29,712 nt of DNA from a virus, in IMG/VR virus record IMGVR_UViG_3300023180_000280, positions 1 to 29,712 of that record; one strand, given 5' to 3'. Of the stretch, positions 7,671-16,009 are shown piece after piece. Below the pieces are notes generated by a model. It saw only the letters and a program-made list of their open reading frames with translations, was not told the DNA's origin and did no database searches. The translations under genes and the position numbers were made by a program. Each line of letters begins with the position of its first letter. The stretch's first letter is position 1.

Positions 7671-9656
7671 TTATGCAACGTCTACAAAATCTTCTACAAA
7701 CGAATCACCTTGAATAAACTTGTTGCTGCCTGTAGGAGTAAATGCAAACTGGTATCCGACCACGTTACCTTGCACCTCGACCGGTAGAAGCCTATAGGCA
7801 GGCACACTTTCACGCTCACCTGCTGCATTAAGTTGCGAACCCTCAACAATTGATCCAACTTCATCACGGCAATAGTCCAAGGCATCCTGCAAAATTGATT
7901 GAATGTTTGAAGCTTTGACGCGCTTTTGACTTGAACCCAAAACCTTAATTTTCATCTGTGTGCGCACATATTTCAAAGTAAAAGCAACACTGTTGCGTAT
8001 ATCATGACTTATCTTTTCAAGATCATCATTGCCTTGCCATGTCGAAACACAACTAACAAACCTTATAAAATTATCTTCAAGATCTGCATGGCTTAAACCC
8101 CACTCTGTAAGCTCAGGATCAAGATTCATCAAGGTTTGTGATAATCCATCACTGAGCTTTGCAAAAGGCAAGATCTTATATTCGCACCCTTCACCATAAT
8201 CCATACCTGCACGCATCCCAGCTTGCGCACAAGCCAAAGCCCAAGGTTGAAGGCTTACAAGTTGTCCTGCATCGTTGTAATAGTTTTCAACTTTTTGAAA
8301 GCACATTGCAATATTTGGATCGTTGATATTCTTGGATCGGACCTTTAACGCATTTTCTGCTTCACCACTAGCTGCAGCCACATAGCCCAAAGCCTCTTTT
8401 CCATCTTTGCCCCAGCGAAGATCCAAGTGAGCAGACAATTTAGCATGGTACGAAGCAGAATTATCAAGCAGAACAATAAAATTAAAATCGTGCTTTCTAA
8501 GCTCTGCAAATACATCGTCATAATCTGAAGAGCTTGCAGATCCATTGCTACCACCTGTTAACCAAGTTTCAGTGCTAGGGCTGCTTGGTGTCCCTGTATT
8601 GTAAGCAGTATCTCTTATAGCTGTTAGGTGTTGACTTCTGCTATTGCACCAGGCGATCACATCTGCACAAACACTTGTTGCTTGAAAGTGGATCTGCCCA
8701 GATGCCCCACTGTGCGCTGTGGGAGTAGAATCCAAATAGCCACGCACAACCGTTTTTGCTGTTGCGTTGACAACAAACATATACTCACTTCCAACTTTGA
8801 TAACATTGTTATCTGCAGTGCCCGTTGGAAGCGTACCGGTTACCGTTGTACTAGTAGTGTCAGCAACTGTTACTGTGCCACTGGCAGATAAAAGCTTGCA
8901 ATCTGTTGCGCCGATAAAATCAAGATCTTCACACTTAAACGTTGCACCATCGTTTCTATGTACCGTTGCGTTGTATCCGTTTTGTGCGTTGATATAAGCA
9001 GCAACTTTTTCCAAAGTATCATAGGTTGCAAAATTAATTGTGTGGTCTGTTGATCCATCCGTTGAACCCGTTTGATCCAAGATCAACTGTGTTCGAGTTA
9101 TTTGACAGGTACAAGCAGAACCATCACCTGTATAATTGACTTCAAGCGCAGCATTAAAGCCCAGGTTATCCCCAACTTCATCCGTTGACCCAAACTTTTT
9201 AACCGTTAGCTTTTTGCCAAACGCCCCATCACTACCAGCAGCGATTGAAACGCTTACACTATTTGCTTTGATCCCATAGATCCGACTTGTCAAATTAATC
9301 AGATCGTTGCTTGAGCCATCTTCAAGATCCAGTGTGCCTTGTGTTGCAACGTTTGGACGTATTAACTTGATCTCACTTGCACCACGAACAAGCGAGCTAT
9401 CATCACGACTAGGCTTAAACAAAATCCTGCAAGCTTCAAGCAAATCACCTTCTAGCTCTTGACGCAGTTTTGCTTCACTTCCTTTTTTGTAGGATACAAC
9501 TTCTTTTGGTTTTGTTGTTGCAGTGCCCTCACCAACCAGAGCAACAACGCCCCTTGGTAAAAAAGTGCTGCTTACTCCAGAAGCACGGGATAAAGAGTTT
9601 TGATATACCCCGGCACGCCCTGTTTGATAACCACCAACATTTATAACTCTAGTCAT
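7671..9656 (-). CDS. Tail sheath protein
   Basis: The 661-residue product has the signature of contractile tail sheath subunits: N-terminus with PRGVVALVGEGTA (the P-x-G-hydrophobic-x-G start of the first domain), a central segment reporting FNFIVLLDNSASYH and LGYVAAASGEAENA (core alpha/beta domain), and a conserved C-terminal region (ISHDIRNSVAFTLKYVR, then a helix and the final strands GNVVGYQFAFTPTG) that forms the inter-subunit mesh. Residues of roughly 110-370 form a Thr/Ser/Gly-rich beta insertion, making it longer than minimal P2/Mu-type sheaths and similar in length to T4 gp18. The ATG at 9656 has a GGGGGG run three bases upstream. This gene fixes the phage as a myovirus. Confidence 0.9.
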   Translation of the reverse strand: MTRVINVGGYQTGRAGVYQNSLSRASGVSSTFLPRGVVALVGEGTATTKPKEVVSYKKGSEAKLRQELEGDLLEACRILFKPSRDDSSLVRGASEIKLIRPNVATQGTLDLEDGSSNDLINLTSRIYGIKANSVSVSIAAGSDGAFGKKLTVKKFGSTDEVGDNLGFNAALEVNYTGDGSACTCQITRTQLILDQTGSTDGSTDHTINFATYDTLEKVAAYINAQNGYNATVHRNDGATFKCEDLDFIGATDCKLLSASGTVTVADTTSTTVTGTLPTGTADNNVIKVGSEYMFVVNATAKTVVRGYLDSTPTAHSGASGQIHFQATSVCADVIAWCNSRSQHLTAIRDTAYNTGTPSSPSTETWLTGGSNGSASSSDYDDVFAELRKHDFNFIVLLDNSASYHAKLSAHLDLRWGKDGKEALGYVAAASGEAENALKVRSKNINDPNIAMCFQKVENYYNDAGQLVSLQPWALACAQAGMRAGMDYGEGCEYKILPFAKLSDGLSQTLMNLDPELTEWGLSHADLEDNFIRFVSCVSTWQGNDDLEKISHDIRNSVAFTLKYVRTQMKIKVLGSSQKRVKASNIQSILQDALDYCRDEVGSIVEGSQLNAAGERESVPAYRLLPVEVQGNVVGYQFAFTPTGSNKFIQGDSFVEDFVDVA

Positions 9657-9673
9657 GATCCCCCCTTGGATCT

Positions 9674-10369
9674 TTAAGGTTCTATCTTATATGGATCGAT
9701 CTCAACAGTACCACCCGGATACTCGTTTAATATACCCTTCACTTCTGTTATTCTTTCACCTCTTGACTTCCAAGTCAGAGAATTAACAAAAGAAAGTGTT
9801 GCTCTTGCCTCATGCACAATATGAATTGATTTGTCAGGCTGATAGCCCTCGCCATCCCGCCCATTTTGCCACATTAACGCCTGCGCACCAAGCCCTTCAA
9901 AATAGCCACGACCTCTTATAATCAACTCACGAAGAACTAGATATATATCGTCACGATTAGCTTTAGAGCCTGCACCGCCAGCTTGCACAATAAGCACGAC
10001 ACTTTCATCAAATTCAGATCCAAAAGTGCATGTTTCAAAAACACTATTGCTAGCATCTGAATCTTGCGAACGAAAATCACCAAGATATTCTGGACGCTCA
10101 CGATCAGAAACACGCAAAACGCATATTTTGGGCACAGTGTATTCAAACCGCACATATTCCCCTGTGACACTGATTGGATACTTCAACCAGTGCGCAAGAT
10201 CTTCTGCACGCTCTGCTGCTTCTTTTTGGGAAAAAATATCATCAGCCAGGCCAACACCGCTAGATTGCAATGTGTTGTTGTAGACATCGGTTAAACCATA
10301 ATAGCCAGTTGTTGCAAAACTACCTGTTAACAAGTCAATCACTGCACGTTTCATATCCAGGCTAGGCAC
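9674..10369 (-). CDS. Neck / tail terminator-like protein
   Basis: The 231-residue product lies just before the sheath gene, where tail terminator (completion) proteins are encoded. It has an N-terminal helix (MKRAVIDLLTGSF), a helical segment with AAERAEDLAHWLKYP, then strands with ICVLRVSDRERPEYLGDF and VVLIVQAGGAGSKANRDDIYLVLREL. This resembles the alpha/beta plan of tail terminators, where strands and one long helix form a ring that caps the tube, but I cannot see a diagnostic motif. Start is GTG at 10369, overlapping the previous stop by one base (TAGTG), with a seven-G run six bases upstream. Function is inferred from position. Confidence 0.6.
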   Translation of the reverse strand: MPSLDMKRAVIDLLTGSFATTGYYGLTDVYNNTLQSSGVGLADDIFSQKEAAERAEDLAHWLKYPISVTGEYVRFEYTVPKICVLRVSDRERPEYLGDFRSQDSDASNSVFETCTFGSEFDESVVLIVQAGGAGSKANRDDIYLVLRELIIRGRGYFEGLGAQALMWQNGRDGEGYQPDKSIHIVHEARATLSFVNSLTWKSRGERITEVKGILNEYPGGTVEIDPYKIEP

Positions 10370-11016
10370 TACGCACCCCCCCGAACGCTAACATCATCAC
10401 GCGCCAATTCTACGCGCCACGGCAACTGCTTTTTACCGTTTATCGATCGCAGCATAGGATGATTCTTAATGACCCAGATCGGATAAAACGAAGCAACCAC
10501 AACATATTTTGAACCTGGAGAGGGAGACAAGCCACCTTCCAACCATTCAATGCTCGGTTGACCACTTACAGGATCAACACTAACAACAAAATCTGTTTCT
10601 TGCGTATAAACTGCACTGGCAGACCGAAGCACAAACACTTCATCAAGCCAGCGATCCGCCAGCATATCAACACTAGAAGATCCACGAACTGCAGTAAACT
10701 CATCTGTTAAAGCAAATACACGCGGAACAATCCGATCATGATGTTTTACTTTGTAGGCAACCTGGACAGTGCCTTGACACCGCCCCTGCTCAAAAGCACC
10801 CATCATTTCAAAGTTTTCATCCAAAGCATGACCTGTAAACAAAACTTGAATTGCAACCGGATCTTCAAACTTATAACCACGATTATCACTATCAGTTACT
10901 GCATATCGTTGCGAACCATCCAAACGCTCACTAGGCACATAACTAGACCGATACCACAAGCAAGGCCAGCCAACGCGCCTAATTATTTGATCTGCTGGAC
11001 GGTAAGCTTGAGCCAT
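10369..11016 (-). CDS. Neck protein, probable head closure or adaptor
   Basis: The 215-residue product (from the ATG at 11016; a GTG sits directly before it) lies between the small beta-rich proteins and the terminator-like gene. It begins with a basic, aromatic stretch (RRVGWPCLWYRSSYVPSE), contains several beta strands, and ends with IKNHPMLRSINGKKQLPW. Nothing in it is catalytic. Head closure and neck proteins of about this size seal the portal/connector to the tail, and the context fits, but I do not recognise the family by motif. The stop of the upstream gene and this start overlap as TGATG, suggesting translational coupling. Confidence 0.55.
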   Translation of the reverse strand: MAQAYRPADQIIRRVGWPCLWYRSSYVPSERLDGSQRYAVTDSDNRGYKFEDPVAIQVLFTGHALDENFEMMGAFEQGRCQGTVQVAYKVKHHDRIVPRVFALTDEFTAVRGSSSVDMLADRWLDEVFVLRSASAVYTQETDFVVSVDPVSGQPSIEWLEGGLSPSPGSKYVVVASFYPIWVIKNHPMLRSINGKKQLPWRVELARDDVSVRGGA

Positions 11017-11402
11017 CACACGCCAACTAACTGTATATCAACAGCAGCACTTGCACCGCTGTTATTTGTGATTGACAAGCTTGTAAACTCACAGCCAGCC
11101 ATAACCAAAAAACCGCCACTTGCTGCAGCGTCACCAATCTTGACCCCGTTAGAGTCACCATTAAACTTTGCCACAACTTGACGATCGGACTTGATAAACA
11201 CACTGTATACAGTTGTTAAAGGACCAAAGCCCACAGCCTGCGTAGCACTGTCAGCAACAGTATAAGTTGTGCCTAGCTCAGTATCTGCTTTGCTTCCTGT
11301 TGTTGCGTGCGTATATGCTTCACTCCAATTTGCCCTTGCATCAGATAGGCTTGAATCACTGGCAACCTTAAAAGTGCTTGAAGCACTGACATACAAAGCC
11401 AT
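11016..11402 (-). CDS. Small beta-rich virion protein, unknown (third of three)
   Basis: The 128-residue product is rich in Ala, Ser, Thr, Gly and Val with regular hydrophobic alternation (VYSVFIKSDRQVVAKFNGD, AAVDIQLVGV), suggesting a beta-sandwich. It is the third in a row of small beta-rich proteins between the connector gene and the neck genes. Such proteins are often capsid decoration or head fibre proteins, but no family is recognised. Start is ATG at 11402 with GGGGT six bases upstream. There is no signal peptide or membrane segment. Its stop overlaps the next start as TGATG. Confidence 0.6.
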   Translation of the reverse strand: MALYVSASSTFKVASDSSLSDARANWSEAYTHATTGSKADTELGTTYTVADSATQAVGFGPLTTVYSVFIKSDRQVVAKFNGDSNGVKIGDAAASGGFLVMAGCEFTSLSITNNSGASAAVDIQLVGV

Positions 11403-11404
11403 AA

Positions 11405-11857
11405 TTAAACCCCTGCAGCATACACGTTAACGTTAGTGTAGCCCCCTAAAGTCAAGGCACTAACCACGACATAACAACGACGATTGCGCACCGCGTTTGC
11501 AAAGTAGACTTCTTCAAGCGCACCAACTGCACCTGCTTCTTCTACTAAAAAAGGATTGTCGTTTTGATCGTCGTGCGCCCAGAGTTGCAACGTTACACTT
11601 TCGCTTGAACCCGATCCGTTAAATTCAACGTAGCAACTTAGACCCATAAAACCGGCCAAATCCCACAACGGCGCATCTGTTGGAATTGTAGTGTCAGCAG
11701 AAGATACTGCAGATCTTACATATTGATAATTAGGTGCTGCACAGGTTGTTTCAATAAATAAATTATCGTCAGTTGAAGCCAGGCGAACTAATTCAACACC
11801 ACGCTTGCCAACACCTGCAGCACCTTTAATAGAGAGCCTACGGTTATATTCTGCCAT
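11405..11857 (-). CDS. Small beta-rich virion protein, unknown (second of three)
   Basis: The 150-residue product has a basic start (YNRRLSIKGAAGVGKRGVEL) followed by strand-like segments such as GLSCYVEFNGSGSSESVTLQLWAHDD and RRCYVVVSALTLGG. It looks like a single beta-sandwich domain. Neighbours are two other small beta-rich genes with spacing of two to twelve bases, in the head-to-neck part of the operon. A capsid decoration or head-fibre role is plausible but not shown by any motif. Start is ATG at 11857 with AAGGTGGT three bases upstream. Confidence 0.6.
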   Translation of the reverse strand: MAEYNRRLSIKGAAGVGKRGVELVRLASTDDNLFIETTCAAPNYQYVRSAVSSADTTIPTDAPLWDLAGFMGLSCYVEFNGSGSSESVTLQLWAHDDQNDNPFLVEEAGAVGALEEVYFANAVRNRRCYVVVSALTLGGYTNVNVYAAGV

Positions 11858-11869
11858 AACACCACCTTT

Positions 11870-12274
11870 TTAAAGCATGGTCCATTCAACACGAACTTCA
11901 GCATCAGTAAGTGTGCCAGTGCCATCAGTAGTAATGGTTGCTTCGATCACATCACCTTGCTCAAACTGCAAATTAGCTGCAGTGCTGTTAAGCTCAACTT
12001 CAGTTTTTGTGTTGAGAGTATAACCATCTAAAGCTTGTGTTGCGTCAAGACAGTTGTTCCCATCACAAGTCATAGTAAGATCTGCACTAGCAACTGCAGC
12101 TGTATTTGCAGACGTTGCATAAATACCGGTGATTTTGCCCTTGCTTGGTGCAGTCCACTGCTTCTTGCTAACCTTGCTGTTACCCATGGCAGCAAAAGAA
12201 AATCCAAATTCTCTATTAGCAAGAACATTTGCAAAATCTTGCGCACTGTACCCAGGTTTATTAAATTGCGCCAT
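11870..12274 (-). CDS. Small beta-rich virion protein, unknown (first of three)
   Basis: The 134-residue product begins with a short helical part (GYSAQDFANVLANREFGFSF) and continues as a Thr/Ala/Asp-rich beta domain (KGKITGIYATSANTAAV, ADLTMTCDGNNC, TEVELNSTAANLQF, GDVIEATITTDGTG). The pattern resembles decoration or fibre-like phage proteins with a short capsid-contact tail followed by a beta-sandwich. No enzymatic feature is visible. Start is ATG at 12274 with AAGGGGG four bases upstream and ten bases from the connector's stop. Family not recognised; structural role inferred from context. Confidence 0.6.
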   Translation of the reverse strand: MAQFNKPGYSAQDFANVLANREFGFSFAAMGNSKVSKKQWTAPSKGKITGIYATSANTAAVASADLTMTCDGNNCLDATQALDGYTLNTKTEVELNSTAANLQFEQGDVIEATITTDGTGTLTDAEVRVEWTML

Positions 12275-12283
12275 TGTTCCCCC

Positions 12284-13252
12284 TTAGCCCCACAAGGGCT
12301 TCTTGTATCGTTCTAGTAACTCTTTAAAGCCTTTTTCATACCAAATTCGACGTGCAGAAAACTGTGTTGTTGTAGCACTCGCCGTAAAACTTTCACTATA
12401 GCCATCAATAGATCTTGACGCTAAACCACCAGTCTCTGCTTCCCCCTGAATCTCCAGGATTGAAGCAGCCGACATTTCAATTATTGCTTGCGCAATATCA
12501 ACAGGTATTACAGCAAACCCATGACGGTAAGTGATCAAGATCTGCACTCTGTTTTGTCTATAGTGTCTATAGTTTAGCAGCGCAAACAGTGCTTGTATAT
12601 CTGCACTGGCAACAAAAACAGAAACCATGCCCCGATTGTAGCCACTTGCAGGATCATCAAATTCCACCTGCACATCCAAAGCTTGCAACTCTTCAGGTGT
12701 GCCAGGCCCACTAACCGAAGCACCGCGCACTTGATATTCTATCTTATCAACTCCAATTACAGGAAAGTGACGCAAGTTAAAAGGTTGACCCATGCGATCA
12801 CCTAGAATCTTTTGATAGACCTTAACGCCATATCTTTCTTGTGTTGCAGTTGTCTCACTAAGTTTTATGTTTGTATAATATTCAAACGAACGGATATAAG
12901 CAGTGATATAGCGTTGCACCAACTCTGCTTTGATAAAGTTTTGTGGAACCCCCTGGATCGTATCAAGCACTTCTTGCGGAAGCACCCCAAGAGGATCTGC
13001 ACCACGCTTGCCAATCCCAACAGGAAACAGACCCGTTGAAGCACCTGCACTATCAAAAAACCTTGCTTGATAGTACAAGTGCCCGTGTCCGTTTGTGTCG
13101 TGATAGTGCGTTATCCAATTGCCATAAGGATCTTTTGCAGCCAGTGAAACTAGCAAAGTCATAGAAGCAGGATCAGAAGTTAAACTGCTCCAGACTTCTA
13201 TTCTTTCAGTGCTAGAATCAAGAGGAGCATCCCAAAAGGCCAGCTTTGACAA
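12284..13252 (-). CDS. Head-tail connector (gp6-like) with N-terminal Fn3/Ig-like domain
   Basis: The 322-residue product appears to have two parts. Residues 1-90 resemble a fibronectin type III domain (ERIEVWSSLTSDPASMTLL, DPYGNWITHYHDTNGHGHLYYQARFFDSAGASTG condensed: Y-Y-x-A-R-F-F-D). The rest contains the helical connector-like segment ELVQRYITAYIRSFEYYTN and a later IDGYSESFTASATT-FSARRIWYEKGFKELLERYKK region common to head-tail adaptor proteins that ring the portal. Start is TTG at 13252, with only a weak GAG upstream and the previous stop two bases away; a start at a different codon cannot be excluded, since no ATG or GTG lies near. The Fn3 domain may be surface exposed at the head vertex. 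Confidence 0.65.
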   Translation of the reverse strand: MSKLAFWDAPLDSSTERIEVWSSLTSDPASMTLLVSLAAKDPYGNWITHYHDTNGHGHLYYQARFFDSAGASTGLFPVGIGKRGADPLGVLPQEVLDTIQGVPQNFIKAELVQRYITAYIRSFEYYTNIKLSETTATQERYGVKVYQKILGDRMGQPFNLRHFPVIGVDKIEYQVRGASVSGPGTPEELQALDVQVEFDDPASGYNRGMVSVFVASADIQALFALLNYRHYRQNRVQILITYRHGFAVIPVDIAQAIIEMSAASILEIQGEAETGGLASRSIDGYSESFTASATTTQFSARRIWYEKGFKELLERYKKPLWG

Positions 13253-13254
13253 GA

Positions 13255-13689
13255 TTAGATCTCGCTATACTTGCGCTTGCTATCTGCCATATTTCGCAAA
13301 ATAGAAGCAACTACACTTGGAACCTTGGCAACAGGATAAGAAGAGCCATCAAACCGCCACTCAATAACATAAATAGTTTGATTATCAATTGGAACGTGTG
13401 TTTCACGCTCTTCTCTAACACTAATTGCTGCAAACTTGTGCGTTAGTTCTCCGATCTCAGTACCTTTTTTGTATTGCCAACGATGAACAGGAGCAGTAGC
13501 AACAGGCTCAACTGTTGCAATGCTTGATGCTTCTTCAACTTTCAAAAGATCTGCAGCTTTTGTTGGACCCGACCGACGATCTTTAACCGGTGAATCTTCG
13601 CTAGTCTGTAAAGATTCTTCGGCCTCGACGACCGGCACGGCTGCTTTCTTTTTTGTTGTTTTTTTCTTCGCTGTTTTTCTTTGAGCCAT
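13255..13689 (-). CDS. Small Lys-rich head-region protein, unknown
   Basis: The 144-residue product starts with a strongly basic tail (AQRKTAKKKTTKKKAA), followed by an acidic/low-complexity linker and then a folded part with IDNQTIYVIEWRFDGSSYPV and VASILRNMADSKRKYSEI. ATG at 13689 has GGAG nine bases upstream. The first 89 bases are shared with the end of the previous gene in another frame, an unusually long overlap, yet the folded C-terminal half lies outside the overlap and looks like ordinary protein. Position after the capsid gene suggests a head or connector accessory; family not recognised. Confidence 0.65.
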   Translation of the reverse strand: MAQRKTAKKKTTKKKAAVPVVEAEESLQTSEDSPVKDRRSGPTKAADLLKVEEASSIATVEPVATAPVHRWQYKKGTEIGELTHKFAAISVREERETHVPIDNQTIYVIEWRFDGSSYPVAKVPSVVASILRNMADSKRKYSEI

Positions 13690-13984
13690 TGGCTAGCACT
13701 CCAAATTCTAAAAGGTATTTTCGTTCAGCAGCAAGCTTTTTAAGCCTAGCTTGATCTTTGCGCTTCAACTCACGATCGATCATTCCAAGCACCTGCACTA
13801 GATCTGCAGCAGTTAGTGCACCCAGCGCAAAAGACTTGCTTTGCTCTACACAAAACCTTTCTTGCTTGTGCAACAGATCCCTAGCACGTTGTAACTCTTC
13901 AACCGTGCTGATTCTAATCAAATCACGCAGGCCAATCAACGGCAAACGCGCAAGGGCATCTGTTAGACCAGGCAAAGCTTGCAT
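13601..13984 (-). CDS. Small head-region protein, unknown
   Basis: The 127-residue product starts at ATG 13984, overlapping the capsid stop as TAATG. It is helical: TDALARLPLIGLRDLIR, TVEELQRARDLLHKQERF and VLGMIDRELKRKDQARLKKLAAERK, and ends with a very basic, low-complexity tail (KNNKKESSRAGRRGRR) which is the part overlapping the next gene in another frame. Phages often carry small helical proteins directly after the capsid gene, but I do not recognise this one. Translational coupling to the capsid gene is likely given the overlap and the lack of a strong binding site. Confidence 0.65.
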   Translation of the reverse strand: MQALPGLTDALARLPLIGLRDLIRISTVEELQRARDLLHKQERFCVEQSKSFALGALTAADLVQVLGMIDRELKRKDQARLKKLAAERKYLLEFGVLANGSKKNSEEKNNKKESSRAGRRGRRIFTD

Positions 13985-15450
13985 TAAGCAGGATCGGTAA
14001 CACTACCGCCAATATTATAAAAGCGGATAATGTGTTGCTGCACATACAAGGCACAGGTTGCCATAGCATCAATTGAGAAACGATGCGTGTTGTCGATGCG
14101 TGGCAAATCTGCTGCAACTGGCTTTTCCAAGGCAATCAGGCCACAAGATCGTTCATCAACCATAATTGCTTCACGGCTACCAGGCACAATTGAACCATCA
14201 TCATTGATCGTTTGTGTGCCACCTGCAGAGCCAGTTAGCGCAACTTCTTTGAGCAAGCGCATCTTGGTATAATCTGCACCGCTAGTTGTGGAACGGTACA
14301 AGCGCAAAGACTTGATCTTATCAAAAGCGGTACCACTTGGAAGATCAACAACAACATTCACACTGTTGTTGGTTGTCCCTGTAGTGTAGCCCGTTGCGTG
14401 CAGCTTGATTGGACCCTCGCCAACTTCATTAACAAAAGCCACGCCATAAAAATATTCGTCATCAGGCAATTCACCACCAGCAGCAATTGCACTTGAAGCA
14501 TTGATTGAAGGAGGCTGAGAAGGTGCATTGCTATGAAATTTATCTGAATCCGTTGGATCTTCTGGAGTAGCTTTATACTTGCCACGAACACCCGCCAAGT
14601 GCAGATCCCAGATAATATCAAGATCGTTACCAAACTCATTAGACAGTTGGTCAACCTTGATACCAAGACCAAGTGCAGAAGGCACATCCTGCTTGTAAAA
14701 GCGCATCTGGTTATCAACATCCGAGCCAAAGCCAACGCGTTCTTGCGGAGCGCAATAAAGAGCACTGAAAGCACCGCCATATTGAATTGCGTTATGGACA
14801 CGACCGCGAACATCAGAAAGTTGAAGATCGCCACCCCCGGTAATCTTACCACCTGAAGTAGTTGCCATATCAACATTAAACTCACTGCTGGTATCCATTT
14901 GTTTAATGATTCCATCAAACGCAAGCGAGTTAAAAGCACTGTCACTGTGCCAGATGTCCCTTTCCAGGTTAATCAAAAACGCGCTCAACTGCTCTTTCAA
15001 CTCAAATGCTTTTGCATCACCAAAAGAGCCACCAGCAGCTTCTTGCAGTGCTCTTGTTACTGCACCCACACGACCCAAAAACTTTTGAGTACGAGAAACG
15101 CGAGAAACACGGCTTGACTCTGTTTGACCCAAAGCACCTTCACTGCGAAAGTTCCCAGAAAGATTACCGCGAGAGGTAAGCCTATTCCACTCAGAAGTTA
15201 GTGCACGGGCATCAAAAGTGTGCCAACGGCGCAGTTTAGGAGTATTGTTTTGCTCATCAAGTGTAGCGTAGCGAATGAGTCGATCCAGGTCATAACCATT
15301 CAGGTTTGAGCCATCAACACCGATTGAAGAGCTAGTTGCAAGAGCTTTTGAGATTTCAAAAACATCTGCACCAAAAAGACTTTCAAGAATGGCATTTTCT
15401 CTTGTGTGCGAAAATGCGTTACTAGCCGAAGCTTGCAATTGTGGCAACAT
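13984..15450 (-). CDS. Major capsid protein with inserted beta-rich domain
   Basis: The 488-residue product follows the protease/scaffold gene, the standard position for an HK97-fold capsid protein. The N-terminal part is helical and charged with the E-loop-like region (residues about 60-130, including SRVSRTQKFLG), then the long spine-helix-like segment (FELKEQLSAFLINLERDIWHSD, given in two parts: FELKEQLSAF and LINLERDIWHSD). Residues about 305-425 differ in character: Pro/Ser-rich lead, then DDEYFYGVAFVNEVGEGPIK, SLRLYRSTTSGADYTKMRLL and a closing turn. This looks like an Ig/Fn3-type domain inserted in the capsid fold. The last 60 residues return to the capsid (STDMATCALYVQQH-like helix). 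Start is ATG at 15450 with AGGGG upstream. Confidence 0.85.
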   Translation of the reverse strand: MLPQLQASASNAFSHTRENAILESLFGADVFEISKALATSSSIGVDGSNLNGYDLDRLIRYATLDEQNNTPKLRRWHTFDARALTSEWNRLTSRGNLSGNFRSEGALGQTESSRVSRVSRTQKFLGRVGAVTRALQEAAGGSFGDAKAFELKEQLSAFLINLERDIWHSDSAFNSLAFDGIIKQMDTSSEFNVDMATTSGGKITGGGDLQLSDVRGRVHNAIQYGGAFSALYCAPQERVGFGSDVDNQMRFYKQDVPSALGLGIKVDQLSNEFGNDLDIIWDLHLAGVRGKYKATPEDPTDSDKFHSNAPSQPPSINASSAIAAGGELPDDEYFYGVAFVNEVGEGPIKLHATGYTTGTTNNSVNVVVDLPSGTAFDKIKSLRLYRSTTSGADYTKMRLLKEVALTGSAGGTQTINDDGSIVPGSREAIMVDERSCGLIALEKPVAADLPRIDNTHRFSIDAMATCALYVQQHIIRFYNIGGSVTDPA

Positions 15451-15475
15451 GCTATTTTTCCCCTATTGTGCGAAT

Positions 15476-16009
15476 TTAAGCCAGTTGTTCTTTTGCCCAG
15501 GCTTGCGCTTTAGGGCTCAGATTAACGTTATCAATGATGGACATATGCCCTTGCTGTGCAGCGTCGATCAAAGCAAGTTTGTAGATATCATCTTTTGCCA
15601 TTGCAAAGCGATCACCCTCGCCAAAATTCAAACGCCCCCGGTATGATTCAGATGCACAATTCAAAGCTTTTTCAACAACGTTTACAGCTTTGACCTGCGC
15701 ACCAGTAGGCTTAACCTTTGCCTCAGTTGGAGTATTGATCGAAGTGAAACCACGACGATCAGCAAGACCCGCTGGATTGTGCCTAGCTTCTTGCTCCATT
15801 TGATCCATTCTTGCTTGCATGGACTTAATAACTTCTTGCTGCTCTGCAATCAATTCTTCTGCAGTTTTAGCAACTTCTACTTCAGGTACTTCAAAACCCA
15901 TTGCTTCAAGTCCCTTGCTAACTTCTTCAGGAAGCTCAACGTTGCCTTGATTGTCGGCTACTGCAGCCAGTGCAACTTGAAAAGCTTCAAACGCTTTAAC
16001 AACACTCAT
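15476..16009 (-). CDS. Nested scaffold protein (internal start)
   Basis: An in-frame ATG at 16009 is preceded by AGGGGG, five bases away, the same type of binding site used for many genes here. Starting there gives a 177-residue protein made of the C-terminal part of the protease gene: a helical start (VVKAFEAFQVALAAVADNQ), a coiled-coil middle and a basic end that may contact the capsid protein. The layout matches the nested protease/scaffold genes of lambda (C and Nu3). That the start is used is inferred from the binding site and domain boundary; it is not proven here. Confidence 0.6.
   Translation of the reverse strand: MSVVKAFEAFQVALAAVADNQGNVELPEEVSKGLEAMGFEVPEVEVAKTAEELIAEQQEVIKSMQARMDQMEQEARHNPAGLADRRGFTSINTPTEAKVKPTGAQVKAVNVVEKALNCASESYRGRLNFGEGDRFAMAKDDIYKLALIDAAQQGHMSIIDNVNLSPKAQAWAKEQLA

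Noticed and set aside
13640-13672. A AAA AAC heptamer, a classic -1 slip site, near the end of the 127-residue gene
   Set aside because: A -1 slip leads into a frame with no protein-like sequence that stops soon, not into the 144-residue gene, which is +1 and has its own start site.
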